Shown: positions 36,712-46,123, counted from the first letter of the stretch. The stretch is 64,000 bases of DNA from Solitalea lacus (GCF_022014595.1 NZ_CP091740.1:3212200-3276199); one strand, 5' to 3'. The notes: generated by a model from the sequence alone, not told the origin. Numbers and translations are program-made.

Positions 36712-37635
36712 ATGAAAAGAAGTTCGTTTGTAAAAGCATCGCTGCTTTCGGTTGCAATTCCCTCCCTGGGTTTTTCTAATGAATTAGTTACCAGAAAGAA
36801 AAACCCTCTTCGTTTTGCTCACCTGACCGATATCCATGTAAAGTCGGGTATTGTTCCTGAAACAGGCATGACAAAAGCATTGCACCAGGTGCAACAATCA
36901 AAAGTTAAAGTAGATTTTATCATAAATGGAGGTGATGCCATTTGGGACGCTTTGGAAGCAGATAAAGCATCTACCCGAGCACAATTCGATATTTTCAACA
37001 GTATCTTAAAGAACAACAACAGCCTTCCAATACATCATTGCATTGGCAACCATGATATTTGGGGGTGGTTTTCAAAAACCGATGGACTTAACTCAGATAA
37101 CCAATACGGCAAACAATGGATAGTTGATGAATTCCAAATGCCGAAACGTTATTATAGCTTTCAAAAAAGCAAATGGCATTTTATTGTTTTGGATAGCACA
37201 CAGTTAAACCCTGCCGGAGGATACATTGCTAAAATTGATGAAGAACAACTGGAGTGGTTAAAACAAACTTTACAAAATATACCGAAAGAAAATTACATCT
37301 GTATCGTTTCACATATTCCTATACTTTCCATTTGTGCAGGTTTGTTTTTTGAGAAGACAGAGAGTAATGGAGATCGATTGTTCAAGCGAAATTTGATGCA
37401 CATTGATGCCATTGATCTCAAAAAACTATTCATTGAATATCCTAATATTAAAGTGTGTATCAGTGGACATATCCATTTACAAGATGAACTGGAATATTTA
37501 GGAGTTAAATATTATTGCAATGGTGCTGTTTGCGGGGGATGGTGGAAAGGTAAATTCCAGGAATTTGCACCAGCATATGCTGTTATGGAATTGCATGATG
37601 ATGGTACAAGTTCCAGAACAATGTACACTTATTAA
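36712..37635 (+). CDS. Exported calcineurin-like metallophosphoesterase
   Basis: A 307-aa secreted phosphoesterase. The N-terminus (KRSSFVKASLLSVAIPSLGFSN) is a signal sequence without a twin-arginine pair. The dimetal site is complete: FAHLTDIHV (D-x-H), INGGDAIWD (G-D), CIGNHDIWG (GNHD), ICIVSHIPIL (H) and CISGHIHLQDELEY (GH-x-H). Probably hydrolyses a phosphomono- or diester in the periplasm. A decayed paralogue with similar start and DLH motif lies at 61.5 kb. Confidence 0.9.
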   Translation: MKRSSFVKASLLSVAIPSLGFSNELVTRKKNPLRFAHLTDIHVKSGIVPETGMTKALHQVQQSKVKVDFIINGGDAIWDALEADKASTRAQFDIFNSILKNNNSLPIHHCIGNHDIWGWFSKTDGLNSDNQYGKQWIVDEFQMPKRYYSFQKSKWHFIVLDSTQLNPAGGYIAKIDEEQLEWLKQTLQNIPKENYICIVSHIPILSICAGLFFEKTESNGDRLFKRNLMHIDAIDLKKLFIEYPNIKVCISGHIHLQDELEYLGVKYYCNGAVCGGWWKGKFQEFAPAYAVMELHDDGTSSRTMYTY

Positions 37636-37690
37636 TTAACTGTTTATTAAAATTTTATAGCGTAATCGGCAAGATATTTTTTTTTATAAT

Positions 37691-38143
37691 TTAATCCCAG
37701 ACATATTTCCAATCACCATCCATTTGTTTCTTCCATACGGTATGAAATATTCCTTTATATTCCTTTAGAACACCTTCTTTGTTCTTTACTTTCCAGGAAT
37801 ATTTACCGTATGTATACCCAAATGTTCCGCAATCAGAAACGTCTATATAATCTGGTGTCCAGTTTACTGTTGCATTTTTAGTATTATTTTTGTCGTAATA
37901 AATTTTAATATTCTCATTCCCTTTAATTAGGGTATCATTTTCCCTCTTTATTACGGCCTTTTCATCTGCAAAATAATAGAAAGCTTCTGCTATACCTTTC
38001 TCTGCTGCCATCTTTTCAAATGCTTTTTCAGTTTGAAAAATTTCATTTTTGATTTCATCTTTATTAGAATGATGACATGAAGTAATCAACAGAGCACTTA
38101 TCGATAGAAAAACAATTGCTTTCACTTGAATATATTTAGTCAT
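37691..38143 (-). CDS. SnoaL/DUF4440-like lipoprotein
   Basis: A 150-aa lipoprotein precursor when started at ATG 38143: hydrophobic leader, lipobox LLITSC, then an NTF2-like domain (EIFQTEKAFEKMAAEKGIAEAFYYFADEKAVI ... and the closing GIFHTVWKKQMDGDWKYVWD, the usual end of DUF4440 domains; the two are quoted in parts). The longer frame from 38200 adds 19 residues that spoil the leader. The role is unknown. Confidence 0.75.
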   Translation of the reverse strand: MTKYIQVKAIVFLSISALLITSCHHSNKDEIKNEIFQTEKAFEKMAAEKGIAEAFYYFADEKAVIKRENDTLIKGNENIKIYYDKNNTKNATVNWTPDYIDVSDCGTFGYTYGKYSWKVKNKEGVLKEYKGIFHTVWKKQMDGDWKYVWD

Positions 38144-38255
38144 TACAGGTTGCATTAGAAAAAAAGACCTTAGTTTTAGGCCGACTATGAAACCGGCCAT
38201 CTGTATCTAAAAGCCAATTAATTTTAAAAGACTTAGTAAAGCTAGCGATGTCAGC

Positions 38256-38834
38256 TTAAAATCCAGCCTTTACATCTTTATTTTCTTCAGTACTTAGGCC
38301 TATTTTGTGGAGCACCAATTTTTCTCCTATTTTATCAAAAGAAATTTCCACCCAGCCATTATAGGTTTTCTCGTTCTTTGTTATCTGTAATGGCAAATAC
38401 TTACGATTGGCGTCTGCCCAAGGTCCGGTCCAATGACTGCCATTATTGTCCGTAATTTTTTCACACAAAATAGTTGCCGGATTCATTACCCATGTATAAC
38501 CTTCATAGTTTTTTGTAATTACATCAAACTTATTGAGTGCAAGTGATTCTTGCCGTGCATCGATCAAGAAACCAGAGTGATTTTTTGCGTTAGCGTAAAA
38601 CTGTAAACGGTCGATTTCCAATATAGGATCACCTACCAATAACACTCCAAAAGAGAGGTCATCAATACCGTCATTGTCATAGTCGATTTTTTTAGTTTGC
38701 TGATACTTGACCTCGGCATTTTGTAAATCCACATAATTCATTTCCGGATGCTTTGTCGGTTCTACAGGTTTCTCTTTTTTACACGCCATTAACAACAATA
38801 GCATGGAAATCCCCAGAAAAACGTTCTTTTTCAT
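38256..38834 (-). CDS. Hypothetical lipoprotein with a calcium-loop-like motif
   Basis: A 192-aa lipoprotein precursor with leader and lipobox LLLMAC (Cys ~18), then KKEK. Residues ~50-60 read DYDNDGIDD, a thrombospondin-3/EF-type Ca2+-loop pattern. The C-terminal part holds NGWVEISFDKIGEKLVLHKIG. Family not recognised. It neighbours two other lipoproteins on the same strand, with gaps of ~110 bp. Confidence 0.65.
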   Translation of the reverse strand: MKKNVFLGISMLLLLMACKKEKPVEPTKHPEMNYVDLQNAEVKYQQTKKIDYDNDGIDDLSFGVLLVGDPILEIDRLQFYANAKNHSGFLIDARQESLALNKFDVITKNYEGYTWVMNPATILCEKITDNNGSHWTGPWADANRKYLPLQITKNEKTYNGWVEISFDKIGEKLVLHKIGLSTEENKDVKAGF

Positions 38835-38950
38835 AGTTAAATGTGTTTAAAAAATTAATTTTTAAAGATGTAGTATGTCCTGAACAGAAAATTAGGCAGA
38901 TAAACTGTTCCTTTGGGCAAATTTATAAAACTGCAATTTTATATCAACAA

Positions 38951-39214
38951 TTATTGTAAAATAAGCGCTCCCTGTGTAATATTAGACACAGCAGACATTG
39001 ACCTTGTATCCAGACAATTATGCTTATCCTGCCTTAGCTGTACTTCTTCTTCTAGACTAGCTGTTGTTGTTTCCATCTTTAGAAAATGTGGGGTCGGATT
39101 CGCTCCTGAATAACTAGGGCCTCTATAAGATGCGTCTGATATACTACATGCTATAAAAGATAGAGTGCCTAAAACAAGGGCGAGTAGAAAGGCGAAATTC
39201 AGTTTATGATTCAT
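38951..39214 (-). CDS. Small putative lipoprotein
   Basis: An 87-aa product with a good leader (FAFLLALVLGTLSFIAC) and lipobox Cys at residue 23, then a polar Ser/Thr-rich tail. It starts 30 bp after the DUF4345 gene on the same strand, so the two may be cotranscribed. No family recognised; it could be a fragment, as the mature part is only ~65 aa. Confidence 0.5.
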   Translation of the reverse strand: MNHKLNFAFLLALVLGTLSFIACSISDASYRGPSYSGANPTPHFLKMETTTASLEEEVQLRQDKHNCLDTRSMSAVSNITQGALILQ

Positions 39215-39244
39215 GATATTTTTTTGAATAATTTCCCGAATCGT

Positions 39245-39658
39245 TTAATGTTGCTCGTACTTTAGATTTCTATTGAGGAACAGCAGGATTATGCCGAATA
39301 GAAAGAAGATAGACTCAATCACAATCCATTGATTGCCAAATCCGCCTAAGGGGCCATCAATAAAAATGGTGATTAATCTTGATAGTGCATATGAACACCA
39401 AAACAAAGTAAGAAATTGCACTGCAACGATAACCCTTTGAAACAGGAGATAACATAAACTAATGACGATAGTTAAGCCAACGCCGCCATAAATACCCCTG
39501 ATAGAACTTATTGCATCAGTATTGGTTAAGTTCACCCTAACCAGATCCATGGTGGCTTGTGGGTTATAAAGAGACAGCAGGCTTACTGAACCTAAACCCA
39601 GAATTGAGATACCGACAAAGAGGGTGTTGCCGACTTTAATTGCTTTTTGTTTTTTCAT
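39245..39658 (-). CDS. DUF4345 family membrane protein
   Basis: A 137-aa inner-membrane protein with four hydrophobic segments. NTDAISSIRGIYGGVGLTIVI and the C-terminal FLLFGIILLFLNRN region match the DUF4345 pattern (the second in general form). Such genes often travel with DoxX-like and stress genes; here the DoxX gene is directly upstream, separated by a strong terminator. Confidence 0.75.
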   Translation of the reverse strand: MKKQKAIKVGNTLFVGISILGLGSVSLLSLYNPQATMDLVRVNLTNTDAISSIRGIYGGVGLTIVISLCYLLFQRVIVAVQFLTLFWCSYALSRLITIFIDGPLGGFGNQWIVIESIFFLFGIILLFLNRNLKYEQH

Positions 39659-39698
39659 TGCCTTAAAACTTTTATTTAAGACAAAGTTAGGGTCGATG

Positions 39699-39738
39699 TA
39701 AAAACTTAATCTTGGTAAATACCAAGATTAAGTTTTTA
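39699..39738 (-). terminator. Terminator after the DoxX gene
   Basis: An 18-bp perfect stem, TAAAAACTTAATCTTGGT and its complement, with a 4-nt AAAT loop: one of the longest perfect dyads in the window. Confidence 0.85.
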
Positions 39739-39757
39739 TTGTGAGTTTATAGCAAAC

Positions 39758-40147
39758 TCATTTTATCAAGGGTAGGTATTTAACTTTGTTATCGTAGATA
39801 ATCCAGGCTAGTACAGCTCCAAATGCAATTGCAATTGGTAAGCCACTCATGTCTATAACGATATTGGTTAGTAATATCCCAACCATTACCGGAAAAAGAA
39901 TCAACGCTCCTATTGCCCTGGTTTTTGGTATGACCACTAACAAACCACCAACAATTTCAGCTATTCCAACCAATGGTAAAAGCCAACCTATTTCCATTAT
40001 GGCAGTCATTACTTTTACCATTCTTTCGGGTAAGTTGCCTGGCATTGGCATATAGTTTAAGAACTTATTAAGCCCCGCATTGATAAACATTAAACCAAAC
40101 AAGAGCGAGAGCACAAATAATACTTTACTTTTTATTGAACTTTTCAT
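39758..40147 (-). CDS. DoxX family membrane protein
   Basis: A 129-aa protein with four hydrophobic segments. The start LLFGLMFINAGLNKFLNYMP and the middle GIAEIVGGLLVVIPKTRAIGALIL are DoxX-family signatures. DoxX-like proteins are linked to quinone or thiosulfate metabolism and redox stress in some bacteria, but most, including this one, have no assigned role. Confidence 0.85.
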   Translation of the reverse strand: MKSSIKSKVLFVLSLLFGLMFINAGLNKFLNYMPMPGNLPERMVKVMTAIMEIGWLLPLVGIAEIVGGLLVVIPKTRAIGALILFPVMVGILLTNIVIDMSGLPIAIAFGAVLAWIIYDNKVKYLPLIK

Positions 40148-40385
40148 TTTTTCTGTTTTTTGAGGTTAACACAAATGATTTTGATAGTGTAAAGATGCAT
40201 GGCTTTTTTTTCAATCAGGAGGTGTGAAAGCGACAATTGAGAGGGTGATTTTCAACAAAAACCCAAGCCTTTGATTACATTGCTATATGCTCAATAAGGC
40301 TTAACAAAGAATAGTCATTAAACTTAAAGGGAAAGAATAACTAGTGTAATTCCATTAACTTCTTCAATTGGTTAAAGATGGTTTT

Positions 40386-41471
40386 TTAATGGATTATTGA
40401 GATAACGGCTCCTCCTAATGGTTTATGGTTTGAGTATTCAAGCCCTAATAAATTGGCTATGGTTTGGGCTATTTGCGTGAGATAAAGTTGTCCTTCTGTT
40501 TTGATTTCGCCTAACGGCTTGGTGTCAGGACCAATAGCGGCCAGCCATACATCCCCTGCTCCTACAATATCAAATCCATGGCTTTTCCATTTTCCCTTTT
40601 TCGCATCCCCCCGACCGTGATCAGTCGTAATAAGCAGCGTGGTTTTATCTTTATAAAAAGGGTTGGTTTGAACAAAATTCCATATATCGGCAATGAACTG
40701 ATCAATGTAATTTGCTGATTGCAGATAATTTTCATATTTACCTTTATGTGCCCATTCGTCGGGTTCGCCATAACCAATAAATATGACTCTTGGATTATGC
40801 TTCTTCATGTACTCCATTGCCAAGTAATGAGTAAATACGTCGAAACGTACACCTCCAAACAACTCTGGAACCTGATTTTGCATGGTATTTAGGAGTTTTA
40901 TATTAGCACTCCCTTGTTCATTTTCAGCCCGGCTAAATCCGGTATTCACCGGAATTTTGGACCGATTGGCATTTACGATATATGGAAATACATCCCATGA
41001 ACTAAAAACAGCTACTTTACCTTTAAACTCTTCGATATTGTTTAAAAACTCCAAAACGGTAATATTCGGATTGTTCCTTTTTTTATTGCCCCCAATTAAG
41101 GTATCAACATATCCACATAAAATTTCGCAATAACCAGGATATGACACCCAATGAGGGTTTGTCGCATTTACTTTGTTGTTCAAGCGGCGATTGCCATAAA
41201 GCTGTCCTTGTTGAGCAAGGGTTTGCCACATAAAAGGCATTAATTTTTGCCTGCGCTCATTTTCAGTTGCTCCCCAAAATCGCGTAACTGTGTTAAAGGT
41301 ATTTGCCGTATATTCTTTATTAAATACCAAGGCTGAATCTGCCCCTGTAAATAATTCCTGCCAGCGGTAACCATCCAGGGTAATAAGTATAATGTTCTTC
41401 GTTTTATGCTCAGATTGAGCAAAAACATTGAGAACAAAAATGGATAGCATCAGTACAAGCAGCTTTTTCAT
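40386..41471 (-). CDS. Exported alkaline-phosphatase/phosphodiesterase superfamily protein
   Basis: A 361-aa secreted metallohydrolase. A signal peptide ends LNVFAQ. NIILITLDGYRWQELFTGAD carries the first metal Asp. Further on are VIFIGYGEPDEWAHKGKYE (D-x-x-x-H metal site) and LLITTDHGRGDAKKGKWKSH (DHG), as in the sulfatase/phosphodiesterase fold. The nucleophile position, usually Thr after the first motif, is probably in ATNPHWVSYPGY (Ser). The substrate is unknown. A gene remnant lies just upstream. Confidence 0.85.
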   Translation of the reverse strand: MKKLLVLMLSIFVLNVFAQSEHKTKNIILITLDGYRWQELFTGADSALVFNKEYTANTFNTVTRFWGATENERRQKLMPFMWQTLAQQGQLYGNRRLNNKVNATNPHWVSYPGYCEILCGYVDTLIGGNKKRNNPNITVLEFLNNIEEFKGKVAVFSSWDVFPYIVNANRSKIPVNTGFSRAENEQGSANIKLLNTMQNQVPELFGGVRFDVFTHYLAMEYMKKHNPRVIFIGYGEPDEWAHKGKYENYLQSANYIDQFIADIWNFVQTNPFYKDKTTLLITTDHGRGDAKKGKWKSHGFDIVGAGDVWLAAIGPDTKPLGEIKTEGQLYLTQIAQTIANLLGLEYSNHKPLGGAVISIIH

Positions 41472-41628
41472 AAGGCAAATGAGCTGATGAATTAAGATAC
41501 AATTTTTGGCTCATATTCCCGTACCGTAGTGACAAAGATCTTTCCATCCATTGATTAATGTATTGGCTATTATTAACGGCTATTTGGCGAATTAAACAGA
41601 AATAACGCATGCAGTATATCCTCAAGAT

Positions 41629-41838
41629 TTAATTAACAATTACAGCATGCATATTATCCACACGATTTTCATCCAACTTAAAATAATATGGATCGATTGC
41701 TACTGACCGAGGTTTCTTATTTACTATTAACGTTAATTGATTTTTATTAGCCTTAAAATGGTGTTCCTTAACCGGGTAAGCTAAAAAACGGCATGAAACT
41801 TCCAATAGGTAAAAACCATAAACAAGTAAAGCGGTTAA
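41629..41838 (-). pseudogene. Remnant of an M1-like peptidase C-terminus
   Basis: A 69-codon frame without any start codon at its upstream end, ending in TAA. It reads ...NQLTLIVNKKPRSVAID, then PYYFKLDENRVDNMHAVIVN and stop. The 'KP..(G/A)IDP...D.N..DN' ending is like the C-terminus of Bacteroidota M1-type peptidases. The N-terminal several hundred residues are absent, so this is a gene end left behind. Identification is by resemblance only. Confidence 0.5.
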
Positions 41839-41868
41839 TTATAAATGATACTGAATAAACAAATTAAT

Positions 41869-41877
41869 TATCTTTCG
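41869..41877 (+). promoter_or_regulatory. Probable promoter -7 box of the rhomboid gene
   Basis: TATCTTTCG, one base off TAnnTTTGC at the G position, 15 nt before the TTG start. Confidence 0.4.
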
Positions 41878-41892
41878 TAAAAATCAAACTCA

Positions 41893-42570
41893 TTGGAAAC
41901 TACTCAAACCGGCTCAATAATCAAAAGTTTTATCATTGGCTTTTACCTGGTATTATTACTTTGGATTGTAAAATGGATAGAGTTTAAGTTTGATATTAGC
42001 TTTGCACATTGGGGCATTTATCCTCGAAGCATAAACGGACTAAAAGGCATTTTAACAGCTCCCTTCATCCATGCAGACATCAACCATTTGGCATCTAACT
42101 CCCTTTCCTTGCTCATCACGGCAACTATGCTGTGGTATTTCTTTAAAGAGTTGGCTATTAAAACTATTTTCAGTATTTACCTACTTACGGGGTTAGGTGT
42201 TTGGCTTTTTGCAAGACCTGCAATACATATTGGAGCAAGCGGTGTTGTTTACGGTCTCACTTCCTTTTTATTTTTTAGTGGATTATTCAGAAAAGATCCG
42301 CGATTAATGGGCTTATCCCTTTTGGTGGTATTTTTATACGGTAGTTTAATTTGGGGTATCTTTCCTATAAGCCCTGAGCTTTCTTGGGAATCACATTTAA
42401 CAGGAGGCGTTATTGGAGCGTTACTGGGTTATTTCTTCAGAAATCAAGGCCCACAACGTAAAACTTATGCGATTGAAAATGAGGATGAGGAAGAAGAGTT
42501 TGACGATGAATATTGGAATGAGGAAAACAAAGACGATGAAGAATCTAAACCTGATAGTTTATTGCACTAA
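41893..42570 (+). CDS. Rhomboid-family intramembrane serine protease
   Basis: A 225-aa inner-membrane protein with six hydrophobic segments. The catalytic Ser is in HIGASGVVYG and the catalytic His in ESHLTGGVIGALLGYF. The conserved HADINHLASNSLSLLI (H-x-x-x-N) of rhomboids is present. The C-terminal 35 residues are highly acidic (EDEEEEFDDEYWNEE) and cytoplasmic. The start is TTG at 41893: no ATG exists before the first helix, and a promoter box lies just upstream. Confidence 0.9.
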   Translation: METTQTGSIIKSFIIGFYLVLLLWIVKWIEFKFDISFAHWGIYPRSINGLKGILTAPFIHADINHLASNSLSLLITATMLWYFFKELAIKTIFSIYLLTGLGVWLFARPAIHIGASGVVYGLTSFLFFSGLFRKDPRLMGLSLLVVFLYGSLIWGIFPISPELSWESHLTGGVIGALLGYFFRNQGPQRKTYAIENEDEEEEFDDEYWNEENKDDEESKPDSLLH

Positions 42571-42595
42571 GTATTGTTGATCCCTGTACTTAACA

Positions 42596-42642
42596 AAAAA
42601 GCTGAACAGTCTTAACAACCATTCAGCTTTTTCTTTATTTAA
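42596..42642. terminator. Terminator between the rhomboid and TPR-like genes
   Basis: An 11-bp stem, AAAAAGCTGAA with TTCAGCTTTTT, with a 25-nt loop between convergent genes. Confidence 0.65.
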
Positions 42643-42651
42643 TTTTTTAGC

Positions 42652-43212
42652 TTACATTCTCTTTCTGCCATGGTAGCTTTGCATGCCTACTTTTTGCATG
42701 CCAACCATACCCATTTGCTGTTGCATCATTTTAATTTGCTCTGCCAGCATTTTGTTTTTGTCCAACTTCTTAGCTTCTGCTAATAAATTTTGCGCCTCAC
42801 GTTTGTTTCCTTTGCTCATTGCAACACCTGCCAAACTTAACTTAGCCATTGCAACGTCATGATCCATACGTAAACCAATTGCAAGAGCCTTTTTAAAATA
42901 TTTCTCCGATTGGAAGATGCTCTTTTGCGCTTCACATGTGCCCACTAAAAAGTAATAATAAGCCTGTTGACCTTTCAATAAAACCGCTTCCGGGTGCTTA
43001 ATTCTTTGTAAGAAAGAATGTGCTTTTTCAAGATTGTTTTTTCTCATGTAGAAAAATGCAGCAAGCATGTTTTCATTTCTAAAGAAAAACACAACAAATA
43101 AGATAGAAAATAATAGAGCTAATAGTCCCCATGCAATTTGACCAATAACAAACAGGTAAATGGCAAAGCCAAAAGCTACAATCCCCAACGCTAAACGAGA
43201 ATACTTTAACAT
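42652..43212 (-). CDS. Membrane protein with short TPR-like region
   Basis: A 186-aa protein with two N-terminal hydrophobic segments (residues ~5-45), then helical repeats (KNNLEKAHSFLQRIKHPEAVLL, QKSIFQSEKYFKKALAIG, KGNKREAQNLLAEAKKLD) that look like two to three tetratricopeptide units. A Met/Gln-rich tail (QMMQQQMGMVGMQKVG in general form) ends it. No family named; the repeats suggest a protein-binding role. Confidence 0.6.
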   Translation of the reverse strand: MLKYSRLALGIVAFGFAIYLFVIGQIAWGLLALLFSILFVVFFFRNENMLAAFFYMRKNNLEKAHSFLQRIKHPEAVLLKGQQAYYYFLVGTCEAQKSIFQSEKYFKKALAIGLRMDHDVAMAKLSLAGVAMSKGNKREAQNLLAEAKKLDKNKMLAEQIKMMQQQMGMVGMQKVGMQSYHGRKRM

Positions 43213-43293
43213 GTATTAAGTTATGAGTAGTAAGTAATGATTTTTATATATAACACTAAACGAAGCACAAAATTAACCATTGATTTTAGAAGT

Positions 43294-43336
43294 ACGAAGC
43301 GCAATTTTAGATTTTAACTTTAAAATTGCACTTCGT
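43294..43336. repeat. Intergenic dyad after the ketoacid dehydrogenase gene
   Basis: ACGAAGCGCAATTTTA (43294-43309) pairs with TAAAATTGCACTTCGT (43321-43336), 15 of 16 bp, 11-nt loop. It lies 18 bp beyond the dehydrogenase stop and could act as its terminator. Confidence 0.6.
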
Positions 43337-43353
43337 AAATCACCCTTCAATAA

Positions 43354-45792
43354 TTAGTATAACTTGGGAAAACGATGAGGGTTAGCCTCACGCATCATCT
43401 CATAAACAGTTTCAACTACATCTTCAATGTTAGGCTTAGAGAAATAGTCACCATCAGAACCATAAGCCGGACGATGCTCCTTAGCCGTTAATGTACGTGG
43501 TTCCGAATCCAAATAACGGAAACCTTTCTGCTCTTCCATCACTTTTTGAAGCATATATGCAGTCGCTCCTCCAGGCATATCCTCATCGAGGAATAATACG
43601 CGACTGGTTTTCTTAATTGATTCAAGAATGGAATGATTCAAGTCGAAAGGCAATAAGGTTTGAACATCTATCAATTCAACAGAAATACCTAATTCTGCCA
43701 ACTGATGAGCAGCTTCATCAGCAATACGCACACAAGAACCATAGGTTACAAGGGTAATATCAGAACCCTCACGTAAAACTTCTGGTTTACCTAATGGCAC
43801 AGTAAACTCACCAACATTGCTTGGAAGTTTTTCCTTCAATCGGTAACCGTTCAAACATTCAATTACTAATGCAGGTTCATCTGAACGCAATAACATATTA
43901 TACATACCTGCCGCCTGAGTCATATTACGTGGCACACACAAGTGCATACCTCTTAAAGCGTTAATCAACACCCCGATTGGTGAGCCAGCATGCCAAATAC
44001 CCTCCAAACGGTGACCGCGTGTACGGATAATTAACGGCGCTTTTTGTCCACGTTTAGTACGGTAAGTCAATGATGATAAATCATCGGCAAGCGGCTGCAA
44101 GCCATAATAAATATAATCAAGGTATTGAATTTCAGCAATCGGACGCAGTCCACGCATAGCAAGCCCTATCCCCTGCCCTACAATTGTTGCCTCGCGAATA
44201 CCGGTATCAAAAATACGGAGCTCACCAAATTTCTCTTGTAAACCGGCAAATCCCTGGTTCACATCTCCAATCTTACCCACATCTTCGCCAAAGGCAACTA
44301 AACGCGGATCCCGGGAGAAATTTGCTTCAAAACAAGCTTGCAGTACTTCACGGCCATCAACCGTTTTAGGTGTTTCTGGAAATTCCGGCTTAATTTCCAC
44401 CATGTTCAATGGTGAGTCAATGGTATTGCTAAATAAATAAGTATTGTAACGGTCGCGATTAGATTCATTGGCCTCATTTAACCACTTAATCAACTTCTCG
44501 CGGCCGGCAATTTTTTCATTTCGAGTAATAAGCAATACCCTACGAGTAGCCGCGATTACATCTTTGCGAGTAGGATCAATAGCTGAGCGTAAAGCGTTTT
44601 TATGATATTTTACATCAGCAGCAAATTGACTTTGCCCTTCAATTTCATCAAAAATGGTTACCAATTCAGTAATCTCTGTCTTAATTGGAGCATTGAAATC
44701 AGCCCAGGCTTTTTTCTGAATTTCGCGCACATAACGTTTTGCTTCTTCATCAATTTGATCCAACTCCTCAACAGTGGCAATTGATGATTCTACAATCCAT
44801 TCCCGCATTTTTTTAATACAATCATGGTTAGCTTCCCATTCCAACCGTTCTTTTGATTTATAACGCTCATGTGAACCTGAGGTTGAGTGTCCTTGCGGTT
44901 GTGTAACCTCTTGCACATGAACTAAAACCGGAATATGATGGGTACGGCAAATAGAAGCGGCTTTTTCATAAGCCTCTACTAATCCGGCATAATCCCAACC
45001 CTTTACTCGTATAATTTCAAAGCCTTCACCATTCTCATCACGCTGAAAGCCTTTTAATAATTCTGAAATATTTTGCTTGGTAGTTTGATATTTCTGACTA
45101 ACAGAAATTCCATAACCATCATCCCAAACCGACATTAACATAGGAACTTGTAATACCCCTGCCGCATTTAAAGCTTCAAAAAAATGACCTTCCGATGTGC
45201 TGGCGTCACCAATGGTACCAAAGGCTATTTCATTACCATTTTTAGAAAAATGGGTCATGTATGCCAACTCTTTATTCTCGCGATAAAGTTTTGATGCTTG
45301 TGCTAAACCGACTAAACGAATCATTTGACCCGCAGTACATGAAATATCTGCCGAAGAATTTTTCATCTCGGTAAGATTATTCCAGTTGCCATTATCATCA
45401 AGGCTTCTGGTACCAAAATGACAAGTCATTCCCCTTCCGGCAGTTGAACTTTCAGCATTTACATCGGCGTGTGCGTACAATTGAGCAAAAAACTCACTAA
45501 TGTTGTACATACCGGCAGCAAAGTGAAACGTTTGGTCACGGTAATACCCCGAACGAAAATCGCCTTCTTTAAAAACCTTGGCCATTGCAATTTGTGCAAG
45601 TTCCTTTCCATCACCAAAAATGCCAAACTTGGCTTTACCAGTCAGCACTTCCTTTCTGCCCAATAAACTTGCTTGACGACTTTCTTGCGCCAGGCGGTAA
45701 TCGGTGAGAACTTCTTGCTTGAACTCTTCAAAGCTAAGCTCATTATTCTCTAATAAAGATGTAACCATGTGTTCTTTATCGCTAATCATCAT
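43354..45792 (-). CDS. Alpha-ketoacid dehydrogenase E1, fused alpha and beta subunits
   Basis: Thiamine diphosphate-dependent decarboxylase of a branched-chain or pyruvate dehydrogenase complex. The alpha part (to ~residue 420) has GYYRDQTFHFAAGM, GRGMTCHFGTRS, and the ThDP motif GTIGDASTSEGHFFEALN. The beta part (from ~470) has VDGREVLQACFEANFSRD, VAFGEDVGKIGDVNQGFAG, IRTRGHRLEGIWHAGSP and VLFLDEDMPGG. The fusion (812 aa from ATG 45792) is usual in Bacteroidota. The earlier frame start at 45843 lies upstream of a promoter box. E2/E3 genes are not in the window. Confidence 0.92.
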   Translation of the reverse strand: MMISDKEHMVTSLLENNELSFEEFKQEVLTDYRLAQESRQASLLGRKEVLTGKAKFGIFGDGKELAQIAMAKVFKEGDFRSGYYRDQTFHFAAGMYNISEFFAQLYAHADVNAESSTAGRGMTCHFGTRSLDDNGNWNNLTEMKNSSADISCTAGQMIRLVGLAQASKLYRENKELAYMTHFSKNGNEIAFGTIGDASTSEGHFFEALNAAGVLQVPMLMSVWDDGYGISVSQKYQTTKQNISELLKGFQRDENGEGFEIIRVKGWDYAGLVEAYEKAASICRTHHIPVLVHVQEVTQPQGHSTSGSHERYKSKERLEWEANHDCIKKMREWIVESSIATVEELDQIDEEAKRYVREIQKKAWADFNAPIKTEITELVTIFDEIEGQSQFAADVKYHKNALRSAIDPTRKDVIAATRRVLLITRNEKIAGREKLIKWLNEANESNRDRYNTYLFSNTIDSPLNMVEIKPEFPETPKTVDGREVLQACFEANFSRDPRLVAFGEDVGKIGDVNQGFAGLQEKFGELRIFDTGIREATIVGQGIGLAMRGLRPIAEIQYLDYIYYGLQPLADDLSSLTYRTKRGQKAPLIIRTRGHRLEGIWHAGSPIGVLINALRGMHLCVPRNMTQAAGMYNMLLRSDEPALVIECLNGYRLKEKLPSNVGEFTVPLGKPEVLREGSDITLVTYGSCVRIADEAAHQLAELGISVELIDVQTLLPFDLNHSILESIKKTSRVLFLDEDMPGGATAYMLQKVMEEQKGFRYLDSEPRTLTAKEHRPAYGSDGDYFSKPNIEDVVETVYEMMREANPHRFPKLY

Positions 45793-45809
45793 GTGGGTTA
45801 AATTGGTGC

Positions 45810-45818
45810 GCAAAAATA
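45810..45818 (-). promoter_or_regulatory. Promoter -7 box of the E1 gene
   Basis: TATTTTTGC on the minus strand matches TAnnTTTGC, 17 nt before ATG 45792. Confidence 0.6.
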
Positions 45819-46055
45819 AGAAAATTAAGCTTGTAAACAGCATTTACTCCTAAAGCATTATTCAGCTAGGCTTAAATGTGTTATCTTTAAAATTTTTCCT
45901 CAATCACATCCGGTCACAATCGGTTTAATTTTTGCTTTAAACCATTGTCAAACCTCTCTAGAGGTGCATCATCATCAAACTGTTACAAATAAAAACCACT
46001 GACATGCAACTAATTGCCCAAAACGAGCGTTAAAACATATAGAAATATTTGGTAT

Positions 46056-46063
46056 TATATTTG
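46056..46063 (+). promoter_or_regulatory. Promoter -7 box of the DUF1573 gene
   Basis: TATATTTG matches TAnnTTTG, 60 nt upstream of the start. Confidence 0.55.
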
Positions 46064-46123
46064 AACTATTTTGTATCATTGGTTTATTAATACAACTAAA
46101 AGAAACTATTAAAATCACACAAC

